The translations under genes were made by a program, and so were the position numbers. Below, piece by piece: positions 53,481 to 62,883 of a stretch of DNA of 64,000 bases (its first letter is position 1; each line of letters begins with the position of its first letter). Below the pieces are notes generated by a model that ran no database searches, was not told the DNA's origin, and saw nothing but the letters and a program-made list of their open reading frames with translations. Source of the stretch: an uncultured Methanoregula sp. (lineage in GTDB: Archaea; Halobacteriota; Methanomicrobia; Methanomicrobiales; Methanospirillaceae); contig NZ_OY759744.1 of NCBI RefSeq assembly GCF_963662735.1, positions 124,001-188,000 on the forward strand, read 5' to 3'.

Positions 53481-54035
53481 TCAGTGCGGGCGGGTTATCC
53501 GCAGGACGTACAATATCTCGTCCTCAATGGGTTCTTCTGCAACAGCTGAAACCCGGTAGCCGTGCGTTTCGAAGATTGCACTGACTTCGGCAAGGCCGGT
53601 GAGCGATGAGATGAGAAGGAGAATCCTGCCCCCCGGTGCAAGGAGCCTCCCGGCACCTTCGGCAAAACGCCGGATGGCCTCTCGCCCGGTTATTCCCCCG
53701 TCCAGTGCGTACTCCAGCCAGTCGTCGATCCGCTCCTCCGGCAGCGTGGGGAGATAGGGCGGATTGAAAAGGATCAGGTCGAAGGATCCGCAGATACCGG
53801 CAAAAAGATCGGTCCGTATTACTTCAAGGCCCTTTTCCCGGGCACATGCCGCGGCATGCGGATTGATATCGGTAGTAATGATCCGGGCGGGTTCCGGGAG
53901 ACCTGCGGCAATGGTTCCCGAACCGGTGCCGATCTCCAGTACCTGATCGGTGGGCCTGACTTCAGACAACGCTGCCCTGAGGAGGAGGAAGGTGTCGGCT
54001 TCCGGTTGGTAGACCTGGGCAGGATCGTGGGACAT
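53481..54035 (-). CDS. HemK2/Mtq2-type protein N5-glutamine methyltransferase
   Basis: The SAM motif VLEIGTGSGTIAAGL (32-46) and the catalytic NPPYLP (91-96) mark a HemK-family enzyme. The short 184-residue form without the N-terminal helical domain matches Mtq2, which methylates the GGQ glutamine of release factor aRF1 together with Trm112. ATG 54035 begins the conserved DPAQVYQPEADTF; the longer frame is not family-like. It is convergent with the ABC permease. Confidence 0.88.
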   Translation of the reverse strand: MSHDPAQVYQPEADTFLLLRAALSEVRPTDQVLEIGTGSGTIAAGLPEPARIITTDINPHAAACAREKGLEVIRTDLFAGICGSFDLILFNPPYLPTLPEERIDDWLEYALDGGITGREAIRRFAEGAGRLLAPGGRILLLISSLTGLAEVSAIFETHGYRVSAVAEEPIEDEILYVLRITRPH

Positions 54036-54338
54036 GGTCCCTGAAAGGTACGACAGGATGGGCAAAAAGGAATTGCCTGACGGAACTATCTGCAAAACAC
54101 CTTCCGGGAACAACAAAAAGGGTCCCGAAACATCCCCGCTTCGATAAACTCACCGGTAGTTTATTGGGAAAAATCTTCCCGGGGAATGGGATCGGTCGAC
54201 CTGACGTAAAAATAGCATGATTCACAGGATTCTGCCATACCCGGCACATCCTGTCGGCATGGCGATCAGGGCAGGAACAATCCAGCAGCAATATCAAAAA
54301 TACCCCCTAATCCTGTAAACAAAGGGAGCCGGAGACGC
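54036..54338. other. 303-base divergent intergenic region before thiC
   Basis: I see no gene here. The region must hold two promoters; a GCAATATCAAAAATA stretch near 54286-54300 is the best TATA candidate for thiC, and the leader of thiC carries GGGAG before the ATG. I looked for a TPP riboswitch (CTGAGA box) and found none. Confidence 0.55.
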
Positions 54339-55565
54339 ATGCGGACACTGGTTGAATATGCAAAAAAGGGAACGATTACACCCCGGATGGAATTAACCGC
54401 AGAGGCCGAGGGGATCGATCCGAAGATCCTCTGCGAACATATTGCATCCGGCCGGGCCGTGATCATGCAGCGCGGGAAGCGGTTGACCGGTATTGGGAAG
54501 GATCTCCGCACCAAGGTCAATGTCAACCTGGGCACATCCACGGATAAAGTGAGCCTTGAGGATGAACTGGAGAAAGCCCGCATTGCCGAAACGTTCGGGG
54601 CCGATACCATCAGCGACCTCTCGATGGGCGGGGACATCACGGCCATCCGGGCCGCAATCCTCGCCCACACCACCCTTCCGCTCACCACCGTTCCCATCTA
54701 CCAGGCGGTTGTGGATCACGGGTTTAAGGATATGACGGCAGACGATATTCTCGGCACGCTCCGCATGCAGGCAGAGGAGGGCATCAGCTCCTGCGTAATC
54801 CACTGCGTCAGCCGTGCCATGCTCGATCTCTACAAAAAGAAGAAGCGGATCCTGGGCCTGGTCTCAAAAGGCGGCTCTATCACCAGTGCGTTCATGCTCA
54901 AAAACCAGTGCGAGAATCCCTATATCGAGCACTTCGATGAGGTCCTGTCCATCTGCAGGAACAACGATATCGTCCTCTCACTGGGGAACACTGCCCGGAG
55001 CGGGTGCATCCATGACCGCCGGGACCCCATGCAGCGCGAGGAGATACGCGAAAATGCCCTGCTGGCAGCACGGGCCCATGACGCAGGAGTCCAGGTCATC
55101 ATCGAGGGGTGCGGCGGCCACATCCGCAGCGACCGGATCGCCCGGTACATCCGGGAGTACCGGAGAGCTTCCCCGTTCCCGCTCTTTGTTGCCGGTCCGC
55201 TGCCAACGGATATCGGTGCCGGTTACGACCACATTGCAGGGGCAGTCGGTGGGAGTGCGGCAAGCGCAGCCGGGGCGGATTATCTCTGTTATATTACCCC
55301 GGCTGAACATCTCGGGCTTCCCGGACCGGCCGCCGTCAAGGAGGGACTTATCGCGTTCCGGATAGCTGCCCATATCGGGGATTCCGTGAAATATGGCCGT
55401 GACAGGGAGGACAAAAAAGTTGCACGGCTCCGGGCCGCCCTCGACCGCGAAGGCCAGATTCACTGTGCCATTGATCCCGCAAGAGCCCGGGAACTCTCCG
55501 ACGGGGAGAAAGAGTGCACGATGTGCGGGGAGTTCTGCGCGATAAAGATCATGCGGGAATTCTAG
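54339..55565 (+). CDS. thiC: phosphomethylpyrimidine synthase ThiC
   Basis: ThiC is a non-canonical radical SAM enzyme converting aminoimidazole ribotide to the thiamin pyrimidine. Motifs include VNVNLGTSTD, DTISDLSMGGDI, TTVPIYQAV and the LSLGNTARSGCIHD and EGCGGHI segments. The cluster-binding C-terminus here is CTMCGEFC (C-x2-C-x3-C), one residue shorter than the bacterial C-x2-C-x4-C, apparently a trait of the short archaeal form (408 residues). GGGAG precedes the ATG. No riboswitch was seen. Confidence 0.95.
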   Translation: MRTLVEYAKKGTITPRMELTAEAEGIDPKILCEHIASGRAVIMQRGKRLTGIGKDLRTKVNVNLGTSTDKVSLEDELEKARIAETFGADTISDLSMGGDITAIRAAILAHTTLPLTTVPIYQAVVDHGFKDMTADDILGTLRMQAEEGISSCVIHCVSRAMLDLYKKKKRILGLVSKGGSITSAFMLKNQCENPYIEHFDEVLSICRNNDIVLSLGNTARSGCIHDRRDPMQREEIRENALLAARAHDAGVQVIIEGCGGHIRSDRIARYIREYRRASPFPLFVAGPLPTDIGAGYDHIAGAVGGSAASAAGADYLCYITPAEHLGLPGPAAVKEGLIAFRIAAHIGDSVKYGRDREDKKVARLRAALDREGQIHCAIDPARARELSDGEKECTMCGEFCAIKIMREF

Positions 55566-55584
55566 GTTCTCCCGCCACCATTTT

Positions 55585-56640
55585 TCAGCCGGTTATGGAG
55601 TCATGAAAGATGCCCTGCCGGGCATCGTCGCAGTACCGCTCATAGTTCGCGGCTGCCGCCGTGACCGAGGTGTTTGCATAGCAGTAAGCGCACAGGTGCA
55701 TGCAGGTGGAGTACTGCCCGATATCTTTTGAAACAATACAGCTGCACGCGTTCCGCTGCCCCGGGTCTTTCAAACGCCTGGCAAAGACGGATGGATCAAC
55801 GGTCCCGGTGAGCGCCTGCTGGCCTTCCGGCCGGAGGAAACTCATCAGTGCTCCATCAGCGGGGAATTCTTCGGTGATCAGGGAATAACTGATGCATTGT
55901 CCTTTCGCTATCCCATACAGGGAGAGATCCCCCTTCTCCCCGCAGGCTGAGATCTCAAGGCCCCAGCGCTGGTTGAGTTCAGCGAGACCTTCGCAGAACT
56001 CCACGCGTTCGTTCTCCGTGAATTCCCGGACACCGGTAAATCCCTGTCCCTGCAGGTTCCGCCGGACTTTCCGGTATTTCGCGATATCGACAAAACTGAA
56101 GACCAGCCTTCGTGTATACGGGGCAATCCGGTCGCCAATGAACCGGATCTTTTCGAGCAGGTCGCCCACCGTGATCTGCTCTGACAGGACAAGGGGGTCG
56201 AACCGCCAGACAACCCGTCCTTTCCCAATCCGCCGGGACAGCCGGATAAAGGTTTCAATGCGTTCATCCACCGGGGGGACCCGGGGTTCGAGCCCTTCGG
56301 CATCGTAATCATTGAGCGTGTAAAGGAAGTAATAGCCACAGCCCATCCGGTCAAGGGTTTCCAGGTGGGGGAGAAACGGTGCAGGGTTTTTTGACCAGAA
56401 TACGAAGAGCCGGGTCTTTGCAAACGAGACGTAAACCGGGCTCCCGCCAAACGGGCTCTTCCATTTCACGTACCCTGCCTTGAGCCGGGCCATGAACCAG
56501 TTGCCATAGAAAGCCGGGATATCCGTGGAACGGCTGGCAGAGACGATGAGGGGGGCGATAGCATCAACCGTTATCGTCCCCGGTGCCGGGCCAGGGCCGG
56601 CAATTTCCAGCGGGTGATGTTCCCAGCCCTTCCATCGCAT
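55585..56640 (-). CDS. DUF1848 family protein (probable radical SAM-like enzyme)
   Basis: The sequence opens with IVSASRSTDIPAFYGNWFMARLKAGY, then VSFAKTRLFVFWSKNPAPFLPHL and YYFLYTLNDYDAEGLEP. It ends with a cysteine cluster CSCIVSKDIGQYSTCMHLCAYCYANTS. These are the DUF1848 features. The CxxxCAYC-type end (CMHLCAYC) is similar to the cluster of spore-photoproduct-lyase-like radical SAM enzymes, but located at the C-terminus. Function is unknown. It is convergent with thiC and downstream of ksgA by 45 bases. Confidence 0.88.
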   Translation of the reverse strand: MRWKGWEHHPLEIAGPGPAPGTITVDAIAPLIVSASRSTDIPAFYGNWFMARLKAGYVKWKSPFGGSPVYVSFAKTRLFVFWSKNPAPFLPHLETLDRMGCGYYFLYTLNDYDAEGLEPRVPPVDERIETFIRLSRRIGKGRVVWRFDPLVLSEQITVGDLLEKIRFIGDRIAPYTRRLVFSFVDIAKYRKVRRNLQGQGFTGVREFTENERVEFCEGLAELNQRWGLEISACGEKGDLSLYGIAKGQCISYSLITEEFPADGALMSFLRPEGQQALTGTVDPSVFARRLKDPGQRNACSCIVSKDIGQYSTCMHLCAYCYANTSVTAAAANYERYCDDARQGIFHDSITG

Positions 56641-56685
56641 TCCCTCACCCGGTCCTGCTGGTGTACGTAGACATACCGGTCAGCA

Positions 56686-57453
56686 TTATGGAATATTTGC
56701 AATCGTGGCAAAATCCTCGAGATACAATGCTTCGGGACGACTCGAGAGGATCTCGGCAGGCAGTTCCTTCAATACCCGCTCCACCCAGACCGCGGAGAGC
56801 ATGCTGCCAACGGAGCCTTTCAGGCAGTTCCTCACGGTCTTTCTCCGGTGGGAGAAAAGTGCCCTGACCACGTCGGCATACAGCCTGCGGTCATTGATGA
56901 AGAAGATCGGGTCCCGGGGAAAGATCTTGACCACGGTAGAGTTGACCTCAGGCCTTGGCGAGAAACTCTGGGGGGGCAGCCGGAAGCAGGTCTGGACCGC
57001 TGCATAGGTCTGGACCATGATGGAGAGCCGTCCGCAGTCTTTGGTCCCGGCACGGGCAACCATCCGTTCGGCAAACTCGGTCTGGTACATCAGTACCGCT
57101 ACTTCGAACCCGATATCGAGCAGCCGGAACGTGATCTTGGAAGAGGCGGAATAGGGAAGGTTGGAGACCGAGATCTCGAACGGGGGAATAGGGCATTTAG
57201 TCGCATCCCCATGCTGGAGCGTGAACTGCCCTGATGTGATCTCTTCAGAAAAAGTATCGGCAAGCTCTTCGCAGAGCCTGCCATCGAGTTCGATTGCGTG
57301 TACCCGTGCACCCCGATCGAGCAGGGCACGGGTAAGTGCCCCGTTCCCCGGCCCGATCTCAAGCACTTTTTTCCCGCTCACATCAGCAAGATCCGCAATA
57401 CGATCGATTGCGTGCTGGTCTATGAGGAAGTGCTGGTCGTTGTGCGCTTTCAT
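56686..57453 (-). CDS. ksgA: 16S rRNA dimethyladenosine transferase KsgA/Dim1
   Basis: KsgA dimethylates two adjacent adenosines in the 3' loop of 16S rRNA late in small-subunit assembly. The SAM motif VLEIGPGNGALTRALLDRG (30-48), ELD acidic motif and catalytic NLPYSASSKITF (from Asn98) are present, followed by the helical C-terminal domain with SPRPEVNSTVVKIFP. Length 255 is normal. It overlaps DUF655 by 4 bases as the last coupled gene of the long minus-strand operon. Confidence 0.96.
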   Translation of the reverse strand: MKAHNDQHFLIDQHAIDRIADLADVSGKKVLEIGPGNGALTRALLDRGARVHAIELDGRLCEELADTFSEEITSGQFTLQHGDATKCPIPPFEISVSNLPYSASSKITFRLLDIGFEVAVLMYQTEFAERMVARAGTKDCGRLSIMVQTYAAVQTCFRLPPQSFSPRPEVNSTVVKIFPRDPIFFINDRRLYADVVRALFSHRRKTVRNCLKGSVGSMLSAVWVERVLKELPAEILSSRPEALYLEDFATIANIP

Positions 57454-58013
57454 TTCGAGGTGAAGACGTGGTATTTCACGTCTTTGTCCTGAAGTTCCTC
57501 GAGAATCCGTGCCTGGATCATCTTCTCCGGGTGGGGGATTGCCTTGATCCTGGCCGATATGTCAGCCAGGTTTGCAAACGGCTTCTTGTTGCGTTCTTCA
57601 AGGATCTCCCACATCAGTTTTTTGCCGATCCCCGGGAGGAGATGGAGCATGTGAAGCTTGGGTGTAATCGAGATGGCCTTGTTGAAGAACGCAACAAAAT
57701 CCTGTTCCCGCTCTTTTACCACCAGCTCGATGACAAACGGCAGCTCGCCCCGGGCAGTAGGAGTAAGCTCCTCATACCCGACGCGGCGTTTGACACGTTC
57801 AACTTTCTGCCGCTCAGCATCCCCAATGTAGACTTTCTCCTGGATCTCGATCTGGACACCGGTCTTGGGCACGAGCTCGAGCAGTTTGAACTGTTCAACA
57901 CCCATTGCCTGGACGATCGGTTCTCGCTTAAAAGGGGGGCGGGGATCGTCAGGGTGCCCTTTAAGGAGCACATCGAGTACGATCGCATTTACCTCTTTTT
58001 TCTCCGCCTTCAT
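57450..58013 (-). CDS. DUF655 family RNA-binding protein
   Basis: Archaeal DUF655 proteins combine an OB-like part (AIVLDVLLKGHPDDPRPPFKREPIVQAMGVEQFKLLELV) with a helix-hairpin-helix module (HLLPGIGKKLMWEILEERNKKPFANLADI), both visible here. The family is nearly always next to rpoF and ksgA, as here, and probably acts in RNA or ribosome metabolism. ATG 58013 has GAGGTG 6 bases upstream; a second ATG at 58022 is less likely. Confidence 0.92.
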   Translation of the reverse strand: MKAEKKEVNAIVLDVLLKGHPDDPRPPFKREPIVQAMGVEQFKLLELVPKTGVQIEIQEKVYIGDAERQKVERVKRRVGYEELTPTARGELPFVIELVVKEREQDFVAFFNKAISITPKLHMLHLLPGIGKKLMWEILEERNKKPFANLADISARIKAIPHPEKMIQARILEELQDKDVKYHVFTSK

Positions 58014-58023
58014 CTGCCACACC

Positions 58024-58374
58024 TCAGAAGTGTGTCATTACTGTTTCGATAATCTTATCGAGTTCCTCGGGCAGGAGCGTATACCGCTCTTTTGCAAAGA
58101 TAGCCCGCACTTCATCGCGGGACTTTGGCATGATATTTGCGATGCGGTAGGCGATCTCGGGCTTCATCTTCTCCATCTTTAAGAGATCAGAGACAAGCGC
58201 CTGTGCTTTTTCTGGGGTTGTCTTTGCAAGCTGATTGGCATGCTCAATACTGCGCCGGAATTCGTAGGACATTTCCTTTTCTGCGGCAATCCGTTCAGAC
58301 TCAACGCCTAAAAGGACGGCGCGCATTTCCGGAAGCGTCACCTTCTCTTCGCTATTAATACCCTTAACTTTCAT
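58024..58374 (-). CDS. rpoF: DNA-directed RNA polymerase subunit F (Rpo4)
   Basis: Rpo4 pairs with Rpo7 in the stalk of archaeal RNA polymerase. The 116-residue helical protein has the Rpb4 HRDC-like C-terminus (MPKSRDEVRAIFAKERYTLLPEELDKIIETV) and ANQLAKTTPEKAQALVSDLL. The ATG at 58374 is preferred, with AGGTGA 6 bases upstream; GTG 58383 would add three residues. It lies between L21e and DUF655, the standard archaeal order. Confidence 0.95.
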   Translation of the reverse strand: MKVKGINSEEKVTLPEMRAVLLGVESERIAAEKEMSYEFRRSIEHANQLAKTTPEKAQALVSDLLKMEKMKPEIAYRIANIMPKSRDEVRAIFAKERYTLLPEELDKIIETVMTHF

Positions 58375-58395
58375 GCCAATCACCTGACAGTGAAT

Positions 58396-58686
58396 TTACT
58401 TTTGTGCTTTTAGATGTTGTGGTCTGGCGATAACGATCTTGTCGGCGTTACCGTTCCGGATGGTAAGCATCCATGCACGACCGCGCTGGCCGATGACAGT
58501 TCCTGTCAGGCCGTGGAAGCGGCGGTGGGGCATACCCTTCTGGACGCTGGGATTACATACGATGTGCACCCGGTCCCCGACCTCAAATCTCTGGATAACG
58601 CAGGTGCACGGGGGCAGCCCGCGTTCTCTTAAATCTTTCTTGAACTTATACCGTGTTTTCTTTCTTGGACCATTGTGGTGTGCCAT
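58396..58686 (-). CDS. rpl21e: ribosomal protein L21e
   Basis: A 96-residue basic large-subunit protein with an SH3-like barrel: AHHNGPRKKTRYKFKKDLRERGL, then RFEVGDRVHIVCNPSVQKGMPHRRFHGLTGTVIGQRGRAWMLTI. It follows pus10 by 3 bases. Its position between pus10 and rpoF is common in methanogens. Confidence 0.96.
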   Translation of the reverse strand: MAHHNGPRKKTRYKFKKDLRERGLPPCTCVIQRFEVGDRVHIVCNPSVQKGMPHRRFHGLTGTVIGQRGRAWMLTIRNGNADKIVIARPQHLKAQK

Positions 58687-58689
58687 TGT

Positions 58690-59922
58690 TTATTCTCCCT
58701 CCTGTGCTCCTTCAACCTGTGTAACGTCGAGGCTGGTGACGTGAGCCGCTCTTTTCAGGATCTCGGCAAGACTCGGACTCGTTCTGCCTGAGTCACCGGA
58801 TACGAGTTCTTTTATGTAGAGGCCGGCTTCGCCCAGGACTTCGACAACAAATTTGCCGTCCTGTTCCCCCACACACTCGATATCCAGAACCCTTCGCTCC
58901 CGGACCTTGTCGGCTCTCCGGTGAGCGACCCTTTCGGGCGTGCGCTGGTATATTGTGACGCCCTGCAAGGTTTTTACGGCTTTTGCGAACTCGTCCGCAG
59001 GTAATGCGCCTTCAACCTCGACCAGGATCCTGTATTTTTTATGCGCTTTGTTTGATTTAAGGGTTTCCACCTCTGCACGGTCTGCCCAGCGTTTTATCGC
59101 AACAGAAACACGCCCGTCAGCGGTCCGGTTGATCTCCTGTTCCAGTTCCGCAAGGTCGATGGATCGTTTCTTTGGCGAGACCACTTCGAGAATGAACGGC
59201 CGGCCGGTACCCACCATCCGGGCATCAATATCCTCACGTCCCGCGCCATGCAGCACGGCATTTTCCGCATCGAACATGGCGATGACCGGACGACCTATCA
59301 GTTCCTCGACCGAGTCAAGGTACTGTGCCCCGGTGAAGTTGCACTTCTCACAGCCTGCTCCCCTGCAGGCCCGGCAGTCCCAGTGGGTCTGGGGAATGCC
59401 CCGCTCGAATTTCTGGTAACGCCCGTAGAAGAAGGCAGAGTTGATCTGGACCTCGACAGTCCCTCTCGCTGCGTCGAGGATGAGAACTACTTCGGGATGC
59501 TTGAAGTCCACGACCTTGCCTGTTTTGGCAGAGACCGCTTTTCCCACTTCCCGATTCACTTCGGACTTGAAGGGTTCGGGCTCAGCAAGCGAGAGATCGC
59601 TCCAGACCATCTCTTCGTTCTCGGCTATCAGGGGAGGGACGCGGCAGCCGACAAGGAGTGTTGTGAACTCAATTCCTGCAACAGCTTCCGTTACCCGGTC
59701 TGCCCAGAGGGAGACATCATCGAAGAAGTTCCCGCAGACCCAGCAGGTGCCGGTGAATTTCTTATAGGGCTGGTTCTCGGCGATCGCAAGGGCAATCTTC
59801 AGCCCGCGTCCCCGTTCATCGTTCGAGAGCCCGTGGGAGCGTTTGCCAAAGAACCGCCCGAGGCAGTGATCGCAGCACTCGCCATAGGCAAGGATAGCCT
59901 TTACCTGTTCTTGTAGTTCCAT
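58690..59922 (-). CDS. pus10: tRNA pseudouridine synthase Pus10
   Basis: Pus10 makes pseudouridine at tRNA positions 54 and 55 in archaea. The N-terminal THUMP-like part holds zinc-type cysteines (CCDHCLGRFF, CWVCGNF, CRACRGAGCEKC). The catalytic domain has AGREDIDARMVGTGRPFILEV, with the catalytic Asp near residue 230, and TPERVAHRRADKVRERRV. Length 410 is standard. It directly precedes L21e and follows trmY with no gap, so the enzyme that creates pseudouridine-54 and the one that methylates it are neighbours. Confidence 0.95.
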   Translation of the reverse strand: MELQEQVKAILAYGECCDHCLGRFFGKRSHGLSNDERGRGLKIALAIAENQPYKKFTGTCWVCGNFFDDVSLWADRVTEAVAGIEFTTLLVGCRVPPLIAENEEMVWSDLSLAEPEPFKSEVNREVGKAVSAKTGKVVDFKHPEVVLILDAARGTVEVQINSAFFYGRYQKFERGIPQTHWDCRACRGAGCEKCNFTGAQYLDSVEELIGRPVIAMFDAENAVLHGAGREDIDARMVGTGRPFILEVVSPKKRSIDLAELEQEINRTADGRVSVAIKRWADRAEVETLKSNKAHKKYRILVEVEGALPADEFAKAVKTLQGVTIYQRTPERVAHRRADKVRERRVLDIECVGEQDGKFVVEVLGEAGLYIKELVSGDSGRTSPSLAEILKRAAHVTSLDVTQVEGAQEGE

Positions 59923-60492
59923 TCAGCACATTCTCCTGTCCAGTTCATTGTGGAGGACCGTTATTGTATGATCCGCGTGGAGGCATTTCGGCCCCACCGA
60001 ATACCGCGGGCAGTCCCTGATGAGTTCTTCCTCGCCTTCCGTGAAATTAAGGTGATCGGAAAGGAGGTAGGCATCCGGAAGCTCCGCAGCTCCCCGTATA
60101 TCGGTACCTTTCTCATCGAGCACGGCAAAGCGGTGTTCGGCAAGGAGCCGCTCAAGCCCTCCCTTCCGGATAAAGACGCCCTGTGCACCCTCCCGGAACT
60201 CGTTCCCGCAAGGCGTATCGATCACCTTCTTTATTAGGGCAGCGGGACTCCGCTCATCCGGGGAAAGGGAGCAGACAATAGCGCCCGAGAACTTCACCGT
60301 TTTTGGCCCTTTTGGTTCCCCCAGGAGGACGAGATAGCAGTCCACGTCCCTGCGGAGATCGTGCGAGAGGAAGAGCGAGGCATTCACGCACCGGCAGAGG
60401 ACATCCATGCGTCCCCCGCTCCCCGGTAAATCATTGAGCGAAAATCCCCCGTCCGTCCGGGCAAGATGCCCGACAATGGCAAATGCAGTCAT
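59923..60492 (-). CDS. trmY: tRNA (pseudouridine54-N1)-methyltransferase TrmY
   Basis: TrmY is a SPOUT methyltransferase that converts pseudouridine-54 to m1-pseudouridine in the T-loop, replacing bacterial ribothymidine. The family signatures are FAIVGHLARTDGGFSLNDLPGSGGRMDVLCRC at the start and AYLLSDHLNFTEGEEELI and YSVGPKCLHADHTITVLHNELDR at the trefoil-knot end. Length 189 is normal. It abuts pus10 (its substrate-maker) and srp54 with zero spacing on either side. Confidence 0.95.
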   Translation of the reverse strand: MTAFAIVGHLARTDGGFSLNDLPGSGGRMDVLCRCVNASLFLSHDLRRDVDCYLVLLGEPKGPKTVKFSGAIVCSLSPDERSPAALIKKVIDTPCGNEFREGAQGVFIRKGGLERLLAEHRFAVLDEKGTDIRGAAELPDAYLLSDHLNFTEGEEELIRDCPRYSVGPKCLHADHTITVLHNELDRRMC

Positions 60493-61818
60493 TTACTGCA
60501 TTCCCGAGAAGCGCTTCATTAAGCGCTGCATGTTAAATTTTCCGCCGCTTGCACCCCGCAGCCCCTTGAGCGTGCGCTGCATCATCTTGTAGTACTTGAG
60601 CAGCTCGCGGACTTCATCCGGTGTTGCACCGGCTCCCTGGGCGATCCGCTGCATCCGGGAGCTGTTGATAAGGGGGGGGTCATCAAGTTCGCCCGGTGTC
60701 ATCGAGTCCATGATGATCCGGTACCGGACCATCTTGGTGCTGGTGACATCGTATACTCCCTCGGGCAGCTGCATGTTCCCGAGAGGGAGCATCCCCATGA
60801 TCTGCTTTAAGGGGCCCATCTTGTTGAGCGCCTCGAGCTGCTTGTACATGTCACGGAGGGTGAACTTGCCCTTCATCATGGCGTTGACATCCATGTCATC
60901 CGCCTTCATGGCCTCGGTTGCCTTCTCCATGAGGGCTTTTAAGTCACCCATCCCAAGGAGCCGCGAGATGAAACCATCGGGATCGAACCGCTCAAGGTCT
61001 TCGATTGTCTCCCCGTTACCAATGAAGGCGATGCCGCTCTTGGTCTCGGCAACCGCGGATATGGCGCCACCGCCTTTTGCAGTACCGTCCATCTTGGTGA
61101 TGATGACGCCGTCAATGCCAATCGCCTCGTGGAAGCGTCTGGCCTGCTCGCTTGCCTGCTGGCCAAGTGCCGCATCGATCACGAGCCAGCGGTGGGTTGC
61201 TTTTGTGAGCACATTGAGCTCGATGATCTCCTTGATGAGATCCGCTTCAAGCGCATGCCGGCCTTGGGTATCGACAATGATGAGTTCCTGGTCCTTTAAT
61301 GCAGCAAGCCCCTCGCGGGTGATCTTTACGGCATCCTTCTCCTGCGGGTTGCCAAAACAGGGAACATGGATCTTGGTACAGAGGGTGGAGATCTGGTCGA
61401 AAGCGCCGGGCCGGAACGTGTCGGCACAAATGACACCGACTTTCATGCCTTTCTTCTGGAAGTAGCGGGCAAGCTTTGCCGTTGTCGTGGTCTTACCGCT
61501 GCCCTGCAGACCGGCCATGAGGATGGTCTGGGGTTCGAGCTTGATGTCCGTGGATGCCCAGACCAGGCGGACCAGTTCCTGGTACACGATCCGGAGCACA
61601 TGCTCGCGGACGTTCATCCCCTTGGGGGGTTCCTCTTCCAGGGACCGGGTGCGGATAGCCTTGGAGAGCTCCATCACGAGCTTGACATTAACATCAGAGG
61701 AAAGCAGGGCACGCTGGAGATCCTTGACCAGTTCATCGACCGCTGCCCGGTCAACTACGGTTTTCCCGGCCAGCTTCTTGAGCGCATCTTTCAGGGAGGA
61801 GGAAAGTCCGTCGAGCAT
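60493..61818 (-). CDS. srp54: signal recognition particle protein SRP54
   Basis: SRP54 binds signal sequences and the 7S RNA and docks with FtsY. Domains: N helical bundle (1-90), G domain with [15 protein letters not shown] near 106, and the M domain from about 300 (methionine-rich, with [21 protein letters not shown]). The G3 motif reads DTQGR (183-187) where most homologues have DTAGR. Switch chemistry could still work, as the Gly and Arg remain. Its ATG overlaps the ftsY stop by one base (TGATG). Confidence 0.96.
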   Translation of the reverse strand: MLDGLSSSLKDALKKLAGKTVVDRAAVDELVKDLQRALLSSDVNVKLVMELSKAIRTRSLEEEPPKGMNVREHVLRIVYQELVRLVWASTDIKLEPQTILMAGLQGSGKTTTTAKLARYFQKKGMKVGVICADTFRPGAFDQISTLCTKIHVPCFGNPQEKDAVKITREGLAALKDQELIIVDTQGRHALEADLIKEIIELNVLTKATHRWLVIDAALGQQASEQARRFHEAIGIDGVIITKMDGTAKGGGAISAVAETKSGIAFIGNGETIEDLERFDPDGFISRLLGMGDLKALMEKATEAMKADDMDVNAMMKGKFTLRDMYKQLEALNKMGPLKQIMGMLPLGNMQLPEGVYDVTSTKMVRYRIIMDSMTPGELDDPPLINSSRMQRIAQGAGATPDEVRELLKYYKMMQRTLKGLRGASGGKFNMQRLMKRFSGMQ

Positions 61819-62867
61819 CAGGATTCACCATCCAGGAGTTCGTCCACTACTTTTGCCGGTTCAAAGGGCATAATATCATCGTATGCCTGGCCGACCCCGA
61901 GGAACATGAGCGGTTTTCCTATGGTATGGGCGATAGAGATGGCCGCACCCCCACGGGAGTCCATGTCCGCTTTTGTGAGGACAACGGCGTCCGCTCCCAC
62001 GGTCTTGTCGAACTCGAAGGCCCGGGTAACGGCATCGTTGCCGGCAACGGCTTCGTCAACATATACGACAAGATCGGGCTTCATCACCCGTTTGATCTTC
62101 TCGAGCTGGCTCATCAGGTTGGCCTTGTTGTGGAACCTGCCGGCAGTATCAGCGAGGACGACATCGATCTTGTGGGAGTTTGCGTACTGCACGGTATCGA
62201 AGAGTACTGCTGACGGGTCCGCTCCTTCCTGGTGCTGGATGACCTTGATCCCGATCCGCTCTGCATGGACGCTTATCTGCTCGATGGCACCGGCCCGGTA
62301 CGTATCGCCGGCCCCGATCACGACAGTAAAGCCCTGCTTTTTCAGGAACGAGCCGATCTTTGCCACGGTCGTGGTCTTGCCGGTCCCATTGACACCGGTG
62401 AAGAGGATTTTTACGGGTTTTGGGTGATTGCGGATATAGCCGGTGAGATCGAAACCGCTGCCAAGCACATCGAGGAGGGCCGTCTTGAGGGCGCTTACCA
62501 CGAGATGATCCACGGATTCGCCGATCTTCCGGCGTTTTCCCACAAGCCCTTTCCGGACATGGGTGATGATGGCATCTGTTGCCGGCAGGGCAACATCGCT
62601 CTCGAGGAGGGTCATCTCCAGTTCATCGAGGGCCACGGCCACATCTTTTTCCGAAACAACCAGTTCCCGGTCCTTGATGAGGATCTTAACCTTGTCAACA
62701 AAAGAGGGGGCTGTCCCGGAAGATTGCTGCTCCTCCGGTACGACAGGGGTTTCCCCGGCCGGTGCACCCTGCAGCGCCGGGGCTTCCTGTTTTTCCTCTG
62801 CTGCCTGGATACTCCCGCTCAGCCGGTTGCGTGCGGCCTGCAGTTTCTCGCGAAGACCCCCGAACAT
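61818..62867 (-). CDS. ftsY: SRP receptor FtsY
   Basis: FtsY is the membrane-docking GTPase partner of SRP54. A short acidic/Pro-rich N-terminal A-like region (residues 20-50) precedes the NG domain. The GTPase motifs are [30 protein letters not shown] and TKAD. Length 349 fits archaeal FtsY. Note the normal DTAGR here, in contrast with SRP54 next door. It follows pfdA by 16 bases. Confidence 0.96.
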   Translation of the reverse strand: MFGGLREKLQAARNRLSGSIQAAEEKQEAPALQGAPAGETPVVPEEQQSSGTAPSFVDKVKILIKDRELVVSEKDVAVALDELEMTLLESDVALPATDAIITHVRKGLVGKRRKIGESVDHLVVSALKTALLDVLGSGFDLTGYIRNHPKPVKILFTGVNGTGKTTTVAKIGSFLKKQGFTVVIGAGDTYRAGAIEQISVHAERIGIKVIQHQEGADPSAVLFDTVQYANSHKIDVVLADTAGRFHNKANLMSQLEKIKRVMKPDLVVYVDEAVAGNDAVTRAFEFDKTVGADAVVLTKADMDSRGGAAISIAHTIGKPLMFLGVGQAYDDIMPFEPAKVVDELLDGES

Positions 62868-62883
62868 AACGAGTGCGGCCCCG

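Noticed and set aside
54036..54338. TPP riboswitch in front of thiC
   Set aside because: Neither the CTGAGA box nor the partner stem elements could be found.
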